A program made the position numbers and the translations under genes. Below are positions 52,761-62,979 of a stretch of 64,000 nt of DNA, piece by piece. The DNA lies in the NCBI GenBank assembly GCA_963513935.1, contig OY740767.1, positions 152,588,431 through 152,652,430 on the forward strand, given 5' to 3'. Each line of letters opens with the position of its first letter. Position 1 is the stretch's first letter. The notes under the pieces were generated by a model. The model saw only the letters and a program-made list of their open reading frames with translations. It did not search any database and was not told the DNA's origin. Source of the stretch: Aphrophora alni (lineage: Eukaryota; Arthropoda; Insecta; Hemiptera; Aphrophoridae).

Positions 52761-53279
52761 ATCACTGACCTATGTTGGGGAGACCTTGCTGATATCCTTG
52801 ATTGAGTATTGTCCTTTTTGTATCGCTTGAATGTGTTTGGTAAAATTTAAAAAAAAATTGATTCTATTGTTCCCGTGCTTTTTTACAGCTCTGTAATATA
52901 TCTTTTTGTTGTCTGTTAAGTTTCATAAAAATGTTATCATTATTACTATTTTCAGGGCTCTTTTACAGTCCTGTAATATTTTAATTGTTGTATGTTAACA
53001 TAGTTTATATCTGTGTTACCCATGAAGCTGTAGTGCCTCTTTTTACAGCCTTGTAACAGTTCTGTTATATATTAAAATTTATCAACGTTTTAATTTACCG
53101 TAATTAATGTTGTTCAAATTTTATGTTTCTTTTATAGTTTTTAATTTTTTTGTTCTTGTTATTTTTATGTTGAGTAGCATTTTATGCTCCTTATTTGTGA
53201 AGCTGATGATGACTGCAATGATTTTATACCTTAAAACAAAATTCAACGTCATAATACTACACTTTTCTAAACTAACCTA
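52761..53279. repeat. Weak tandem repeat, unit about 75-90 bp
   Basis: CTTTTTTACAGCTCTGTAATAT, CTCTTTTACAGTCCTGTAATAT and CTTTTTACAGCCTTGTAAC occur near 52879, 52969 and 53039 with loosely related flanks. Nothing else recognised. Confidence 0.5.
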
Positions 53280-53420
53280 ACCTTCTCATTTAATAACTAT
53301 TCTACCTGCATGTTGGTATGAAGATCCTAATATTTTAACTTTCCTAACTTAACTTCTCTGAGTTAATAACCATTCTACCTGCATATTGGTATGAACATCT
53401 TAATATTTTAACTTTTAAGC
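53280..53420. repeat. Direct repeat, unit about 70 bp
   Basis: CTTCTC, then TTAATAACTATTCTACCTGCAT..TTGGTATGAA and a CTTAATATTTTAACTTT block, repeats twice; a degraded third copy (CATCTGGTATGAACAACGTAATATTTTC) lies at about 53654, beyond the hairpin at 53434-53628. Confidence 0.75.
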
Positions 53421-53433
53421 TAATCTTCTCTTT

Positions 53434-53628
53434 GATTAAAATCAAATACCCAATAACACAATTCAATAAAACGAGATTTATTTCCTTATGTACATTTCAC
53501 TAACATAGTTACCATCTTCAGATTGTTTAATACTCAACTTCTGAGAATAGTAACTATGTTGGTGGAATGTACATAAGGATATAAGTCTTGTTTTAATGAA
53601 TTGTGATATTGGTTGTTTGATTTTAATC
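53434..53628. mobile_element. Fold-back insertion with about 85-bp arms
   Basis: GATTAAAATCAAATACCCAATA...CATAGTTACCATC (left arm) is the inverted copy of the sequence ending at 53628, with about 25 bases between the arms. It splits the 70-bp direct-repeat array, whose next copy resumes on the right. Confidence 0.85.
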
Positions 53629-53639
53629 TTTTAAAAGTA

Positions 53640-54295
53640 ATCTTCTATCATCATCTGGTATGAACAACGTAATATTTTCACTTTTCTAATGTCACCTTCT
53701 CTTAATTAATGATCTTTATATCTTATAGTAACATATTACTTTCTATTTAGTTAAAACACTTGATAATAATCGGCAACTGTTTTTCATTATTGTACTTATA
53801 TTTCAGTATGGCTCATTCATTTATTTATGTTTTTCACAGGCTGTTTATAAATGGTTTGTTCAATGTGCGAGATATATCTGTGCTGCTGATGGCCTATGTT
53901 ACTCAGTTTAAATCACAGTTCTTTAAAAGCAACTTTACTGGCTGAAAGATAAACATTTTTTCATACTACAAAGACATTTTATATCTTTAAAATATTTAAA
54001 GTAACTTCCGATATAATTGATAACAATAACGGAATTTTATAATAAAGTAATACAAATTTATACAATGATAGGCAACACCTCACAGAGACTAATTAGTAAT
54101 TGTGTGTAATTAGTTGTAAGTTGGATTAAGATATTATTATTGGGTTTATGAAATTGTATATGTATTGTTGTGCTATGTTTGTTATTTATACTCCAATTTC
54201 TAGAATTAATTGCAACATATGCCAGAGGCACATATAAAACTAGCCCACTATGAAACACCACTCATATTATCTACCTAATCATTTTTTCATTGCAG
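53640..54295. other. Intergenic or intronic sequence
   Basis: A plus-strand frame at 53760-53945 follows possible acceptors (TTTCAG, TTTCACAG) but has no recognisable motif. The end of the stretch holds the acceptor of the exon at 54296. Confidence 0.3.
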
Positions 54296-54434
54296 GACAC
54301 CGTGGTCGAGGAAGACAACAATATGGCTCAAGGTTACGTGATCGTTTTAATGAACGTTGCTCACGTCCACCGATGGGTGGTGCGAGAGGTAGACAAATAA
54401 CACCTCAAAACAACAGAGGCAATATAAATGACAT
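54296..54434 (+). CDS. Orphan exon encoding an RG-rich segment
   Basis: ATTTTTTCATTGCAG ends at 54295 and donor GTAAGT starts at 54435. The 139 bases are open with entry phase 1 and exit phase 2 and encode HRGRGRQQYGSRLRDRFNER, then PPMGGARGRQITPQNNRG. RG/RGG-rich segments are typical of RNA-binding proteins. Codon use and GC content stand out from the AT-rich surroundings. The phase class equals exon 26577-26700 of the zinc-finger gene, and both encode Arg-rich polar sequence. It could belong to an alternative transcript that skips the 35703-37725 stop exon, or to a separate downstream gene. No adjoining exon with a fitting phase was found. Confidence 0.55.
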
Positions 54435-55189
54435 GTAAGTTAGGGTTTATTAACTACCACTTTCACAAATATTTTTATCATTTATTATAACTTCTGATAT
54501 TAAGAAAATATCTAGATCTATTTTATTTTTAACAAGAATAATTAATTAAATAATTATTTAAATCAAAGTAAATGAATATAAGTAAATGAATTTACTTATA
54601 TCAAAAATTTACTTATATACTTAAATCAAAAGTAAATGAATTTGGCTGTCTTTTAGAAAATCATTCAAAATTCAAAATTAGGATTATACATAAATATTAA
54701 AAATCAAAGAACAACAGTACTAAAAAATACAACTATTAATCCTTATAAGACGGGACATTTAGTGGAAGATATTGGCAAAAGAGACCAGGTTGTTTTGCAT
54801 GATATTGTATAATGTAAATAAAGTATTTTATACAAGAGTATGTAATTGAGTATAAATATAATGCCAAAATCACCTACTCAAGTGATTCTCATTCTTTCAA
54901 AAACACGCACAACCACTCTTCACATAGGAATCTTCTATTTTTCAAGAATGGGACCTATATGCTTATATAAAAAAATCATACTTATAACACCCAAAAATAA
55001 AATATCATTAATCATATCTATAAAATATAAATAAATTTACATTTGATTTGCCCTTCAAACAAAACGAATCTACTACAGTTAAGATATCGGATTCTGTTAG
55101 CTTACTTACTTCATTGGGAGGATCATATTAAATACAGTTAATAATAATATTTGGGAACTTGGCTATTCTGATCAGATTTTAAATCTCAT
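54435..55189. other. Sequence without recognised content
   Basis: AT-rich. A near-perfect palindrome ATATAAGTAAA(T)..TTTACTTATAT lies at about 54577-54602, with TAAATGAAT repeated around it. Confidence 0.4.
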
Positions 55190-57309
55190 TGTTTGTAGGG
55201 AAAGGGATATGAACGTAGCTTGCTTACTGGGTCCGAACGAAACGACAAATGATTAATTTTGTTGTGTAAAGAGTTCAGTTGATGTGGTTTAGGGGAGTGG
55301 ATTTGAATGCCTCAAAAACATGACATGATTTTGTTTTGAAAAAGTTCAAATGTTGATGTTTTGAAGGAAGGAGATGTTATCTTTCGTTACTGGGTTGAAA
55401 TAAAACAAGATACAGTTAATTTTGTTCTGAAAAGAGTTGGATTATAGACACTTTTTATGGGAAGAAATATGAATGTAGTTTATTGTCTGCAAATGTAGCA
55501 ATACACGATTCAAAGAATTCCAATGTTCATGCTTTTTAGAAGAGGGGATATAAACATAGCTTCAAAAGCATGACATGATTAATTTTGTTATGAATAATGT
55601 TCGGAAGTTGACGCCTTTAGAGGAAGAGATATTAACGTAGTTCACGAGGTCCAAACAAAGAATATCATGATTGATTTTGTTTTGAAAGAGTTCGGATGTT
55701 TATGACTTTTAGATGAGGGGGTGTGTACGTACTTCAAAAATATTACATAATAGATTATGTCTAGAATGGACATGAGATTACAAAGTTTTTTGAGGATGGG
55801 GATATGTAAACTTAGCTTACTGCGTCCAAACGAAACAAGACATGATTATAATTTTGTTCTGAAAAGAGTTCGGTTGTCTATGACTTTTAGGTGGAGGGGG
55901 TGTACGTATTTCAAAAATATTACATAATAGATTATGTCCTGAATGGACAAGATTACGAAGAATTTTTGAGGATGGGGATATGTGAACTTAGCTTACTGGG
56001 TCCAAACAAAACAAGACATGATTAATTTTGTTTTGGAAAGAGTTCGGTTGTCTATGACTTTATGGGGGGGGGGTACATACTTCAAAAATATTACATAATA
56101 GATTATGTCCTGAATGGACATGAGATTACAAAGCTTTTTTGGGGATGGGGATATGAGTTTAGTTTTCTTCGGCCCAAATGAAACAAGACATGATTAAGTT
56201 TGTTCTGAAAAGAGTTCGGTTATCTATGACTTTTAGTTGAGGGGGGGGGTTTACGTACTTCAAAAATATTATATAATAGGTTGTTCTGAATGGACTTGTG
56301 ATTACGAAGCTTTTTGGGGGATGGGAATATAAACATAGCTTACTCGGTTCAAACAAAACAAGACATGATTAATTTTGTTCTGGAAAGAGTTCGGTTGTCT
56401 ATGACTTTTAGGTGAGGGGGTGTGTACGTACTACAAAAATATTACATAATAGATTATGTCCTGAATGGACATGAGATTACAAAGCTTTTTTTGGGGATGG
56501 GGATATGAGTTTAGTTTATTGGGTCCAAATGAAACAAGACATGATTAAGTTTATTTCAAAAGAGTTCGGTTGTCTATGACTTTTAGTTGAGGGGGGGGGG
56601 TTGTATGTACTTCAAAAATATTACATAATAGGTTGTTCTGAATGGACTTGTGATTACGAAGCTTTTTGGGGGATGGGAATATAAACATAGCTTACTCGGT
56701 TCAAACAAAACAAGACATGATTAATTTTGTTCTGAAAAAAGTTCAGTTGTTTGACTTTTTAGGTGGGTGGGTGTTCGTCATTCATAAATATTACATAATA
56801 GGTTATGTCCTGAATGGATTTGTGATTACGAAGCTTTTTTGGGGGATGGGAATATAAACATAGCTTACTCGGTTCAAACAAAACAAGACATGATTAATTT
56901 TGTTCTGAAAAGAGTTCTGTTGTCTATGACTTTTAGGTGGGGGGGGGGGGAGGTACATACTTCAAAAATATTACATAATAGGTTATGTCCTGAATGGACT
57001 TGAGATTACGGAGCTTTTTGGGGATGGGAATATAAACATAGCTTACTGGGTTCAAGCCAAACAAGACATGATTAATTTTGTTCTGAAAAGAGTTCGGTTG
57101 TCTATGACTTTTAGTTGGGGGGGGGGGGGGGGTATGCACTTCAAAATATTATATAATAGGTTATGTCTTGAATGGACTTGAGATTTCGAAGCTTTTTTTG
57201 AGGATAGGGATATGAACTTAGCTTACTGGGTTCAAACAAAACAAGACATGATTAATTTTGTTCTGAAAAAAGTTCGGTTGTCTATGGCATTTGAGTGAGG
57301 GGTGTGTAT
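55190..57309. repeat. Tandem array, unit about 176 bp (left part)
   Basis: Units share CTTACTGGGTCCAAACRAAACAAGACATGATTAATTTTGTTCTGAAAAGAGTTCGGTTGTCTATGACTTTTAG, a G-run, a TACTTCAAAAATATTACATAATAG block, ATGTCCTGAATGGAC and GATTACGAAGCTTTTTGGGG. The TTACATAATAG landmark recurs at about 55744, 55920, 56091, 56267, 56447, 56627, 56786, 56970 and 57150, mostly 171-184 bases apart. Earlier units (55190-55740) are more diverged. The G-run varies from about 4 to over 13. The array is split by the copia element and resumes at about 61287. Confidence 0.9.
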
Positions 57310-57594
57310 TGTAATTGATTAATGATCTTTTAAACACATTATAAGTAAAAAGAAAAAACTATTTTTTTGTATATAACATTATACATTTGTATATACATTA
57401 CTTATTTGAATATAACATTATTTGTTTGTTTAATATAACTAAACTTTAATTACAAGACTTCCAAATCTTTTATAATTCAAACAACTTGAAGAGTTCAGAT
57501 TCAAACATTGCTTAAATAACTAAATTAAACAAACATAGAACAGTATTTTAGACTAGTTACTACAACTCTTTATCTTTATATAAGCCAGAAGTCT
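57310..57594 (-). repeat. 3' LTR of the copia element
   Basis: Starts TGTAATTGATTAATG on the plus strand and extends to near the RNase H stop codon at 57595. It carries more 50-bp-scale AT insertions than the other LTR. Confidence 0.75.
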
Positions 57595-58164
57595 TCACAA
57601 CAATCCATCATACAATGCCCATCTTGTTTTAGCTAGTTGTTTTGTCATCTGATTCTCGGTAGGAATGTACACCACTCTTAACTCTCTGTCCATGGCTCGT
57701 TCTCGAACAAAAAAGTACTTAATCCTTATGTGTTTCGTTCTTTTATGAAACTCAGGATTGTGAACTAGTTTCATTGTTGCTCGATTGTCCACTTTTAATA
57801 TTGGATCTTCAAGTTTAGTCATTCCTTGAAAGAGTCTCTTCAACCAAATTGTTTCTTTGTTGCTTCTGTTGCAGCTGAGTTCAGCTTCTGTTGTTGATCT
57901 TGCTGCAATTGCCTGCCTTTGACTAATCCAAGAAATTGCTCCATCGGCATATTTTATAACAACTCCTGATGTTGATCGACCAGTTTTATTACAACCTCCA
58001 AAATCAGCATCACTGTAACCTTCCAAAATACCACTTCTTGAATTTGGGTGGTAGATGATGCCTAAGTCAATAGTTCCTTTGACATATCTCAGTACTCTCT
58101 TTAGGCGTATAACACCTTCTTCTGTAGGTGGCTTAAGTGTTCTTAAAAGAAAGAAAACTAACAC
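57595..58164 (-). pseudogene. copia RNase H and RT C-terminus
   Basis: Includes LKRVLRYVKGTIDLGI, the GYSDADFGGC motif with GRSTSG, WISQRQAIAARSTTEAE and the TKHIRIKYFFVRE block: the standard copia RNase H series with Asp residues in place. Another frame just upstream (about 58165-58230) carries KQAVGALMYLM and SRPDLAYSV, so a frameshift separates them. Confidence 0.85.
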
Positions 58165-58256
58165 TGTAAGCCAAATCTGGTCTTGATCCTATCATCAAAT
58201 ACATTAATGCTCCAACTGCTTGCTTCTAAGAGATACTACTTTTCTTTTAATTTTCC

Positions 58257-58793
58257 TCACCAAATGTAAACCCTCACTTGCTGCAATACTAAACTTAACA
58301 ATGATTGAATTGTATTAATTTTAGCTACCGGGCTAAAGGTTGTAGTCAATACCATAACGTTGATTGAATCCTTAATAACCAATCTTGCCTTGTACTTATC
58401 AACACTTCCATCAGGCTTCATTTTAACTTTGTAAACCCATTTGCTAAGAATAGCCTTATTTCCTTCTGGCAAATTTGTTGACTCCCAAGTTTGGTTTTAT
58501 TTTAAAGATTTAATCTCATTGTCCATGGCTCGTTTCCAATCTTTACTTTGATTAATGTTTATTGCTTCTTCATAAATTTCTAGAATTCTTAACTCATTTA
58601 CTAATAATTCATCAGTCATTATCACAAAATCTTTAAAATGTGTTGGTTTCTTAAGTTTCGAACGATCTCTAAGTTGTGGTTGAGAATGAATTTCTTTATC
58701 ATCTTTTCCTTCATCATTACTTTCCTCAAAGTTGTCATGACTTGTCTGGATTCTTTCCCCAGTTTGAAATTCTATAACTGACAATCGGTTCAA
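58257..58793 (-). pseudogene. copia RT N-terminus and preceding linker
   Basis: 58793-58497 ends in a WKRAMDNEIKSL block, and 58472-58257 continues WVYKVKMKPDGSVDKYKARLV and TFSPVAKINTIQSLLSL, the opening of copia RT. It then jumps straight to the KQAVGALMYLM block of the RT end, so the central RT with the catalytic YVDD motif is deleted. Confidence 0.85.
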
Positions 58794-59031
58794 CCTGCCT
58801 TATCACACTCTGCTTTGACTTCTTGGAACACTGCATCCCTGCTGAGAACAACTTTTCCTTTTTTATCCAGATTCTGTACTGCTCATCTCCGTCATATCCA
58901 ATTAGGTACCCTTTAATTGCTTTTCCGTCTCCTCTGATCTGGAACGTGAACATAACAAATAGAACCTATGATACACAAGTGCTTGATTCAGGGTTTCTTA
59001 CCAATCCACAGCTCATATAGACTTATACCTT

Positions 59032-59520
59032 CTACTGATGACTTTCCAGTTCGATTAAGGATGTATTCACCAACTCAGCCCACATGGCAGCAGGAAACTC
59101 AACATATTTTTGTGAAAATTTCGAAGTTCTTGCCATTTCCAAAAGTGTCCTAAGTTCCCGCTCTGTGTTGCCATTCTGTTGAGGCGTATAAGCTGCTGTC
59201 AATATTTGAACAATCCCTTCTTTACTGAAGTTTTCTCCTACTTCTTTTTTGTCAAATTCACTTCCGTTATAACTTAAAAGTTCTTGAATTTTATAGCCTA
59301 ATGTCTTTGTATGCTGGATAGTTTTTACTAGCATATTTTTTATTAGTATAGCTGTCTTTAAACAATACCAAATATTTTTTTCTTCTGAAAAGATTCGTCA
59401 AAAGGTCCACATACATCAACTGACATCAGTTCTCCAGGTTTTAGAACATTTATTTCCATCCCCGAATGGTAATCTGTGAGCTTTACCATAAATGCAAGGT
59501 TCACAAGCTTATTTCTCTAG
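59032..59520 (-). pseudogene. copia integrase remnant
   Basis: Minus-strand blocks: KIQELLSYNGSEF (normally the SDNGxEF box), TAAYTPQQNGNTER, and the MARTSKFSQKYVEFPAAMWAEL region. The Asp of the DNG box reads Tyr-Asn, so the catalytic residue seems lost. Upstream zinc-binding and first-Asp regions (59340-59760) are decayed but partly visible. Confidence 0.8.
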
Positions 59521-59761
59521 AGGAAGCTTTACATTGAACTCCTTTTTCAGCATTTATTTTATATAACGCTTGTCTTGATGACCCCATCTCTCATGATACA
59601 ACTGTAATGTAGCCTTGTCTTCTAGAACATTAACTTCTACTTGTTCTGGGAAAACTGGAAGTATGTCTGCTTTATACAAAGAATCGTTGACTTTTCTTGT
59701 TCCTCGTAAAACAATGTTATTGTTGATCTTCAAATGACAATCTGTTGCGGTAGACTTAAAC

Positions 59762-60031
59762 TCATGTTTGAATTTCTGTCCTGTGCAGATAGTGTAGAAA
59801 ATAATTTTTTCTTATTTCAGGTACATACCATACATCTACCAGTTTGTATCCATTCGACAATTCAATGCTACCTTTTCCTAGAGCTTTTAGTGTCTTTTTA
59901 CCTGCACCTTTGATACCGTGAGAATCTGTAAACTTCTCAAATTCTATGAAATAGTTCAGACTGTTAGTAACATGTTTAGTTGCTCCGTTATCAATCCACC
60001 AAACTGTTGGATTTTGTTCACAAACAAACAT
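59762..60031 (-). pseudogene. copia protease region
   Basis: WWIDNGATKHVTNSLNYF corresponds to the active-site box WxxDSGAxxHM, with Asn in place of Ser or Thr after the catalytic Asp. It is followed by the GKGSIELSNGYKLVDVWYVP segment typical of copia. About 60130-60170 encodes a CCHC zinc knuckle (CNYCK, KGHGLKDC) with one in-frame TAG. Confidence 0.8.
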
Positions 60032-60436
60032 AGGCCTCTTAATTGACAGTCATCATTTGATTGCTAACAAGATTTGCACTAGACTTGGCTTGACTCACTC
60101 TAATTTTATTAGGTTTTCCATCAGCAATCCAACTTTGACAGTCTTTTAACCCATGTCCTTTCTACTTACAGTAATTACATAAGTCATTCTCCCTACCTTC
60201 TGAGTAAATTGTCTAGGTCTATAATTAACTTTAACTGTTGAGGCTTCTTGAACAGGTTCAAACAATCCTTCATTTTTATTCTTGAGAAAGTTTCTTTTGA
60301 ACATGCACAGTTGACTAGTCATTACATCGAATTTCTTGCTTTCATCTTTGGTTAAAATTAGCCAACTAGATTAAAAATTTTGGAACTCCTTTGATAAGAT
60401 GTGTAAAGTTTTGCAAACTAGCAATAGATCTGGCAA

Positions 60437-60890
60437 CTAACGTTCACCTTTCATATTTAATCCATTGTTCAGTTCATTCCATAAGTTTTTTAGCTTGGCT
60501 ATGTGGGATGAAACATCTTGCCCTTGAGACCAAGTAAAACTAAAAAAATCTGAAAATATCTTGAACAATTGATCTTTTGCTGTCACTTTAAAGTTTACTT
60601 TGCATGTCCATGCCTCACTGGCAGTTTCTTGGTCAATTATCTTCTGGTAAACTCCATCTGTCACTAAGCTTGTAATAATTGATTTAGCATAGCTGTTTGC
60701 CTTACGGTACAATTCTAAAATATCTTTGCTTGATTTTTGTTGCCGTAGCATCTTTCTTCAATGATTCAGATTTCGCTAGCTTCTTATCAATGACATCCTT
60801 TGTGATATTTTAACAAATTTCTCAATTTTCTTTTACATATAGGCCAATCTGACTCATTTCCTAAAGGTTTAGTGTGTTTTGAAAAATCCA
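60437..60890 (-). pseudogene. copia gag region
   Basis: The frame at 60751-60437 reads ILELYRKANSYAKSIITSLV, ETASEAWTCKVNFK and VSSHIAKLKNLWNEL, which matches the UBN2-type gag of copia elements (A...I...L......TA..W..L...F...). The N-terminal part (60890-60760) is shifted to another frame. Confidence 0.75.
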
Positions 60891-61000
60891 TTGTTTTGAT
60901 AACTTTGTTTAGGCTAAACAAAGTTTAAACAAATAAATTATTGAAAAATCCAAAAAAAAAAAAAATCTCTAAACAATCATCCTAAAATAAATAGCATTAT

Positions 61001-61014
61001 CTGGGCCCATAACC
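61001..61014 (-). other. Primer-binding site (initiator tRNA-Met, internal)
   Basis: On the minus strand GGTTATGGGCCCAG directly follows the 5' LTR. This is the site used by Drosophila copia, complementary to the anticodon region of a half tRNA-iMet. Confidence 0.8.
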
Positions 61015-61017
61015 TAT

Positions 61018-61218
61018 TGTAACTGATTAATGATTTTTTAAACACATTATAATTAAAAAGGAAAAATTATTTGTTTGTAATAAATATAATTAAACTTTAA
61101 TTATAAGATTACAAAATATTTTATAATTCAAACAACTTAACAACTTGAAGAGTTCAGATCAGTATTTTAGACTAGATGCTATTCTAGTATCAAGAATATA
61201 TATTAATTATATATTATA

Positions 61219-61272
<54 letters not shown>

Positions 61273-61286
61273 ATTAATAGTATATA
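61018..61286 (-). repeat. 5' LTR of the copia element, with AT expansion
   Basis: Similar to 57310-57594. Its outer end contains an AT microsatellite (about 61199-61266). Confidence 0.75.
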
Positions 61287-61600
61287 TTTCATGAGTAGTG
61301 TGTACGTACTTCAAAAATATTACATAATAGATTATGTCCTGAAAGGACTTGAGATTACAAAGTTTTTTAGAAGATGGGGGGGGATATGAACTTAGCTTTT
61401 TGTATCCAAATGAAACAAGACATGATTAATTTTCTTCTGAAAAAAGTGTAGGTGTCAGTGCTTTTAAAAGGGGAAGGAGTTATAAATGTAGCTTCGTTCT
61501 GGGTCTAACGAAGCAAGTATGACACGATTACTTTTGTTCCGAAAAGAGTTTGATATCAATACTTTATAGGGTATGGGATATGAATGTAACAATGTTTTTA
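61287..61600. repeat. Tandem array, unit about 176 bp (right part)
   Basis: Starts with the TGTGTACGTACTTCAAAAATATTACATAATAG block and contains about two units with the same block order as at 55190-57309. Confidence 0.85.
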
Positions 61601-62014
61601 GTCCATACAAAATACGAGCTCCATTATATTTGAAAATGATTCTACCAGTCCATCTTTTAAGTACGAAGGAAAGTGATTATTAATTCCATTCAAAACAAGA
61701 TAATTTTTAATTACTACTAGGTATTTATTAGGAGGTGTTAATGTAGTATTGGAATATAATTGATTATTTCTTTGAAGAGTGGGTTTCATTAATTTGTATT
61801 GATTATATTTAAATCTTTTCAGACAACATAAATAACTATGGGTTATATTACTTGACCAAAATAACTAAACCTATAAAGTGTACAATTTAATAATTTAGTG
61901 TTTAGTAAAAGATTTTTTAAAAATAAAATATGAGAAATGATTATATTTGCATTCTTAACATAATTGTTTTTAGTAAAGTGTTGGTAAATATGCGGTATTA
62001 TTCAGTAATACAAG
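61601..62014. other. Sequence without recognised content
   Basis: AT-rich, no motif found. Confidence 0.4.
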
Positions 62015-62430
62015 TACGAGGTTTGTCTCGAAAATATCCGGCTGTTTTAAATATCACGAGAACAGTTTGCATACCATTCATATAACTTGTCAACCAATCA
62101 GAACAGACTTTTGGTATCTTAGCAAGTTGATTAGTGAAAATATATAAAATGTTGCCTAAAACTTGAATATTTTGTGTCCAGAAACTATTTGGAGGATTAA
62201 GAAGGCTTTGGAATGATTCAATGAGTGAAACCCAAATAAAATTGTGGTACCAACGGTTTAAAAATAACCGGGAATCTGGTAAAAGAAATACATGTTGTGG
62301 AAGACTTTCAACATGCAGAATATTTGAATGGGCTAGCAATCTATGAAAATTTGCAACTGGTAGATCAAAAAGTAGAAGATGATCTAGAGATTTCAAAAAT
62401 CAAAAATTTGTAAGAAGATCTTGTCATAAA
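62015..62430 (+). pseudogene. Mariner-type transposase N-terminal remnant
   Basis: TACGAGGTTTGTCTCGAAAATATCCGG (62015 on) looks like a mariner end. The plus frames then show SMSETQIKLWYQRFKNNRES and CCGRLSTCRIFE, corresponding to the WYxRFKxGRE and GRPSTS blocks of the mariner helix-turn-helix region. The catalytic part is missing. A 132-codon minus frame here is antisense to it. Confidence 0.55.
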
Positions 62431-62544
62431 TCTTGTGTCGGCAAACATCATTCTGCAGTTTTTATCATAAAAGCAGATGGAATTTTATAGTACAGTTGTT
62501 GAGGGCTTGTTTCAAAATACAGTCTGACCTCCTTATAACAAAAT

Positions 62545-62581
<37 letters not shown>

Positions 62582-62979
62582 TCATTAAAGAAAAACAAGA
62601 TTTTGTTTTTTTACAAAAAGTTTAAATTTTTTTTACAGTACTGAAGGTTCATCGACATACATAGTTTATAGAAAAGAAAACTGTTTTTTTATAAATTTAT
62701 ATATAAAACTTTGTTTTATTAACAATCACATTACTCATTTAAAAAAAGTATACTATAGGGTTATTTATTGTACACTTAAAATAATTGTGTTTTGTTTAAA
62801 AATGATAATAGTGAGGGAAAACATAGATTTAATTTATACTGTACATGTATATGCATTCTTCATTAATAACACTGTCTTTCATTATTGGGTAGTAAAATAA
62901 TTTCGAATATTCTGCTGGATGACCTTTGAAGTAAGTTCTTCATGAAAGTGTTCACATATGTTAAGTGACTAAAAATATC
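62431..62979. other. AT-rich stretch with TA microsatellite
   Basis: A TA repeat spans about 62547-62577. Nothing else recognised; the 3' end of the pogo/Tigger relic may lie here. Confidence 0.4.

Larger units (their letters stand above)
57310..61286 (-). mobile_element. Ty1/copia retrotransposon, internally deleted, inserted in the tandem array
   Basis: The two LTRs (57310-about 57594 and 61018-about 61286) share TGTAAYTGATTAATGATY then TTTTAAACACATTATAA, and later CAACTTGAAGAGTTCAG and AGTATTTTAGACTAG. The coding strand is minus, in copia order: gag, protease, integrase, RT, RNase H. The primer-binding site is present. About 4 kb overall, against roughly 5 kb for complete elements. All frames are interrupted. 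Confidence 0.9.

Noticed and set aside
53760..53945. Possible exon after TTTCAG or TTTCACAG acceptors
   Set aside because: No donor with a fitting phase and no motif; the frame ends in a stop without 3' features.
55190..57309. Regular repeats resembling a CRISPR array
   Set aside because: Units are about 176 bp, contiguous and without unique spacers; the context is eukaryotic. It is a satellite-like tandem array.
61998..62396. 132-codon minus-strand frame
   Set aside because: Antisense to a mariner-type DNA-binding region recognisable on the plus strand.
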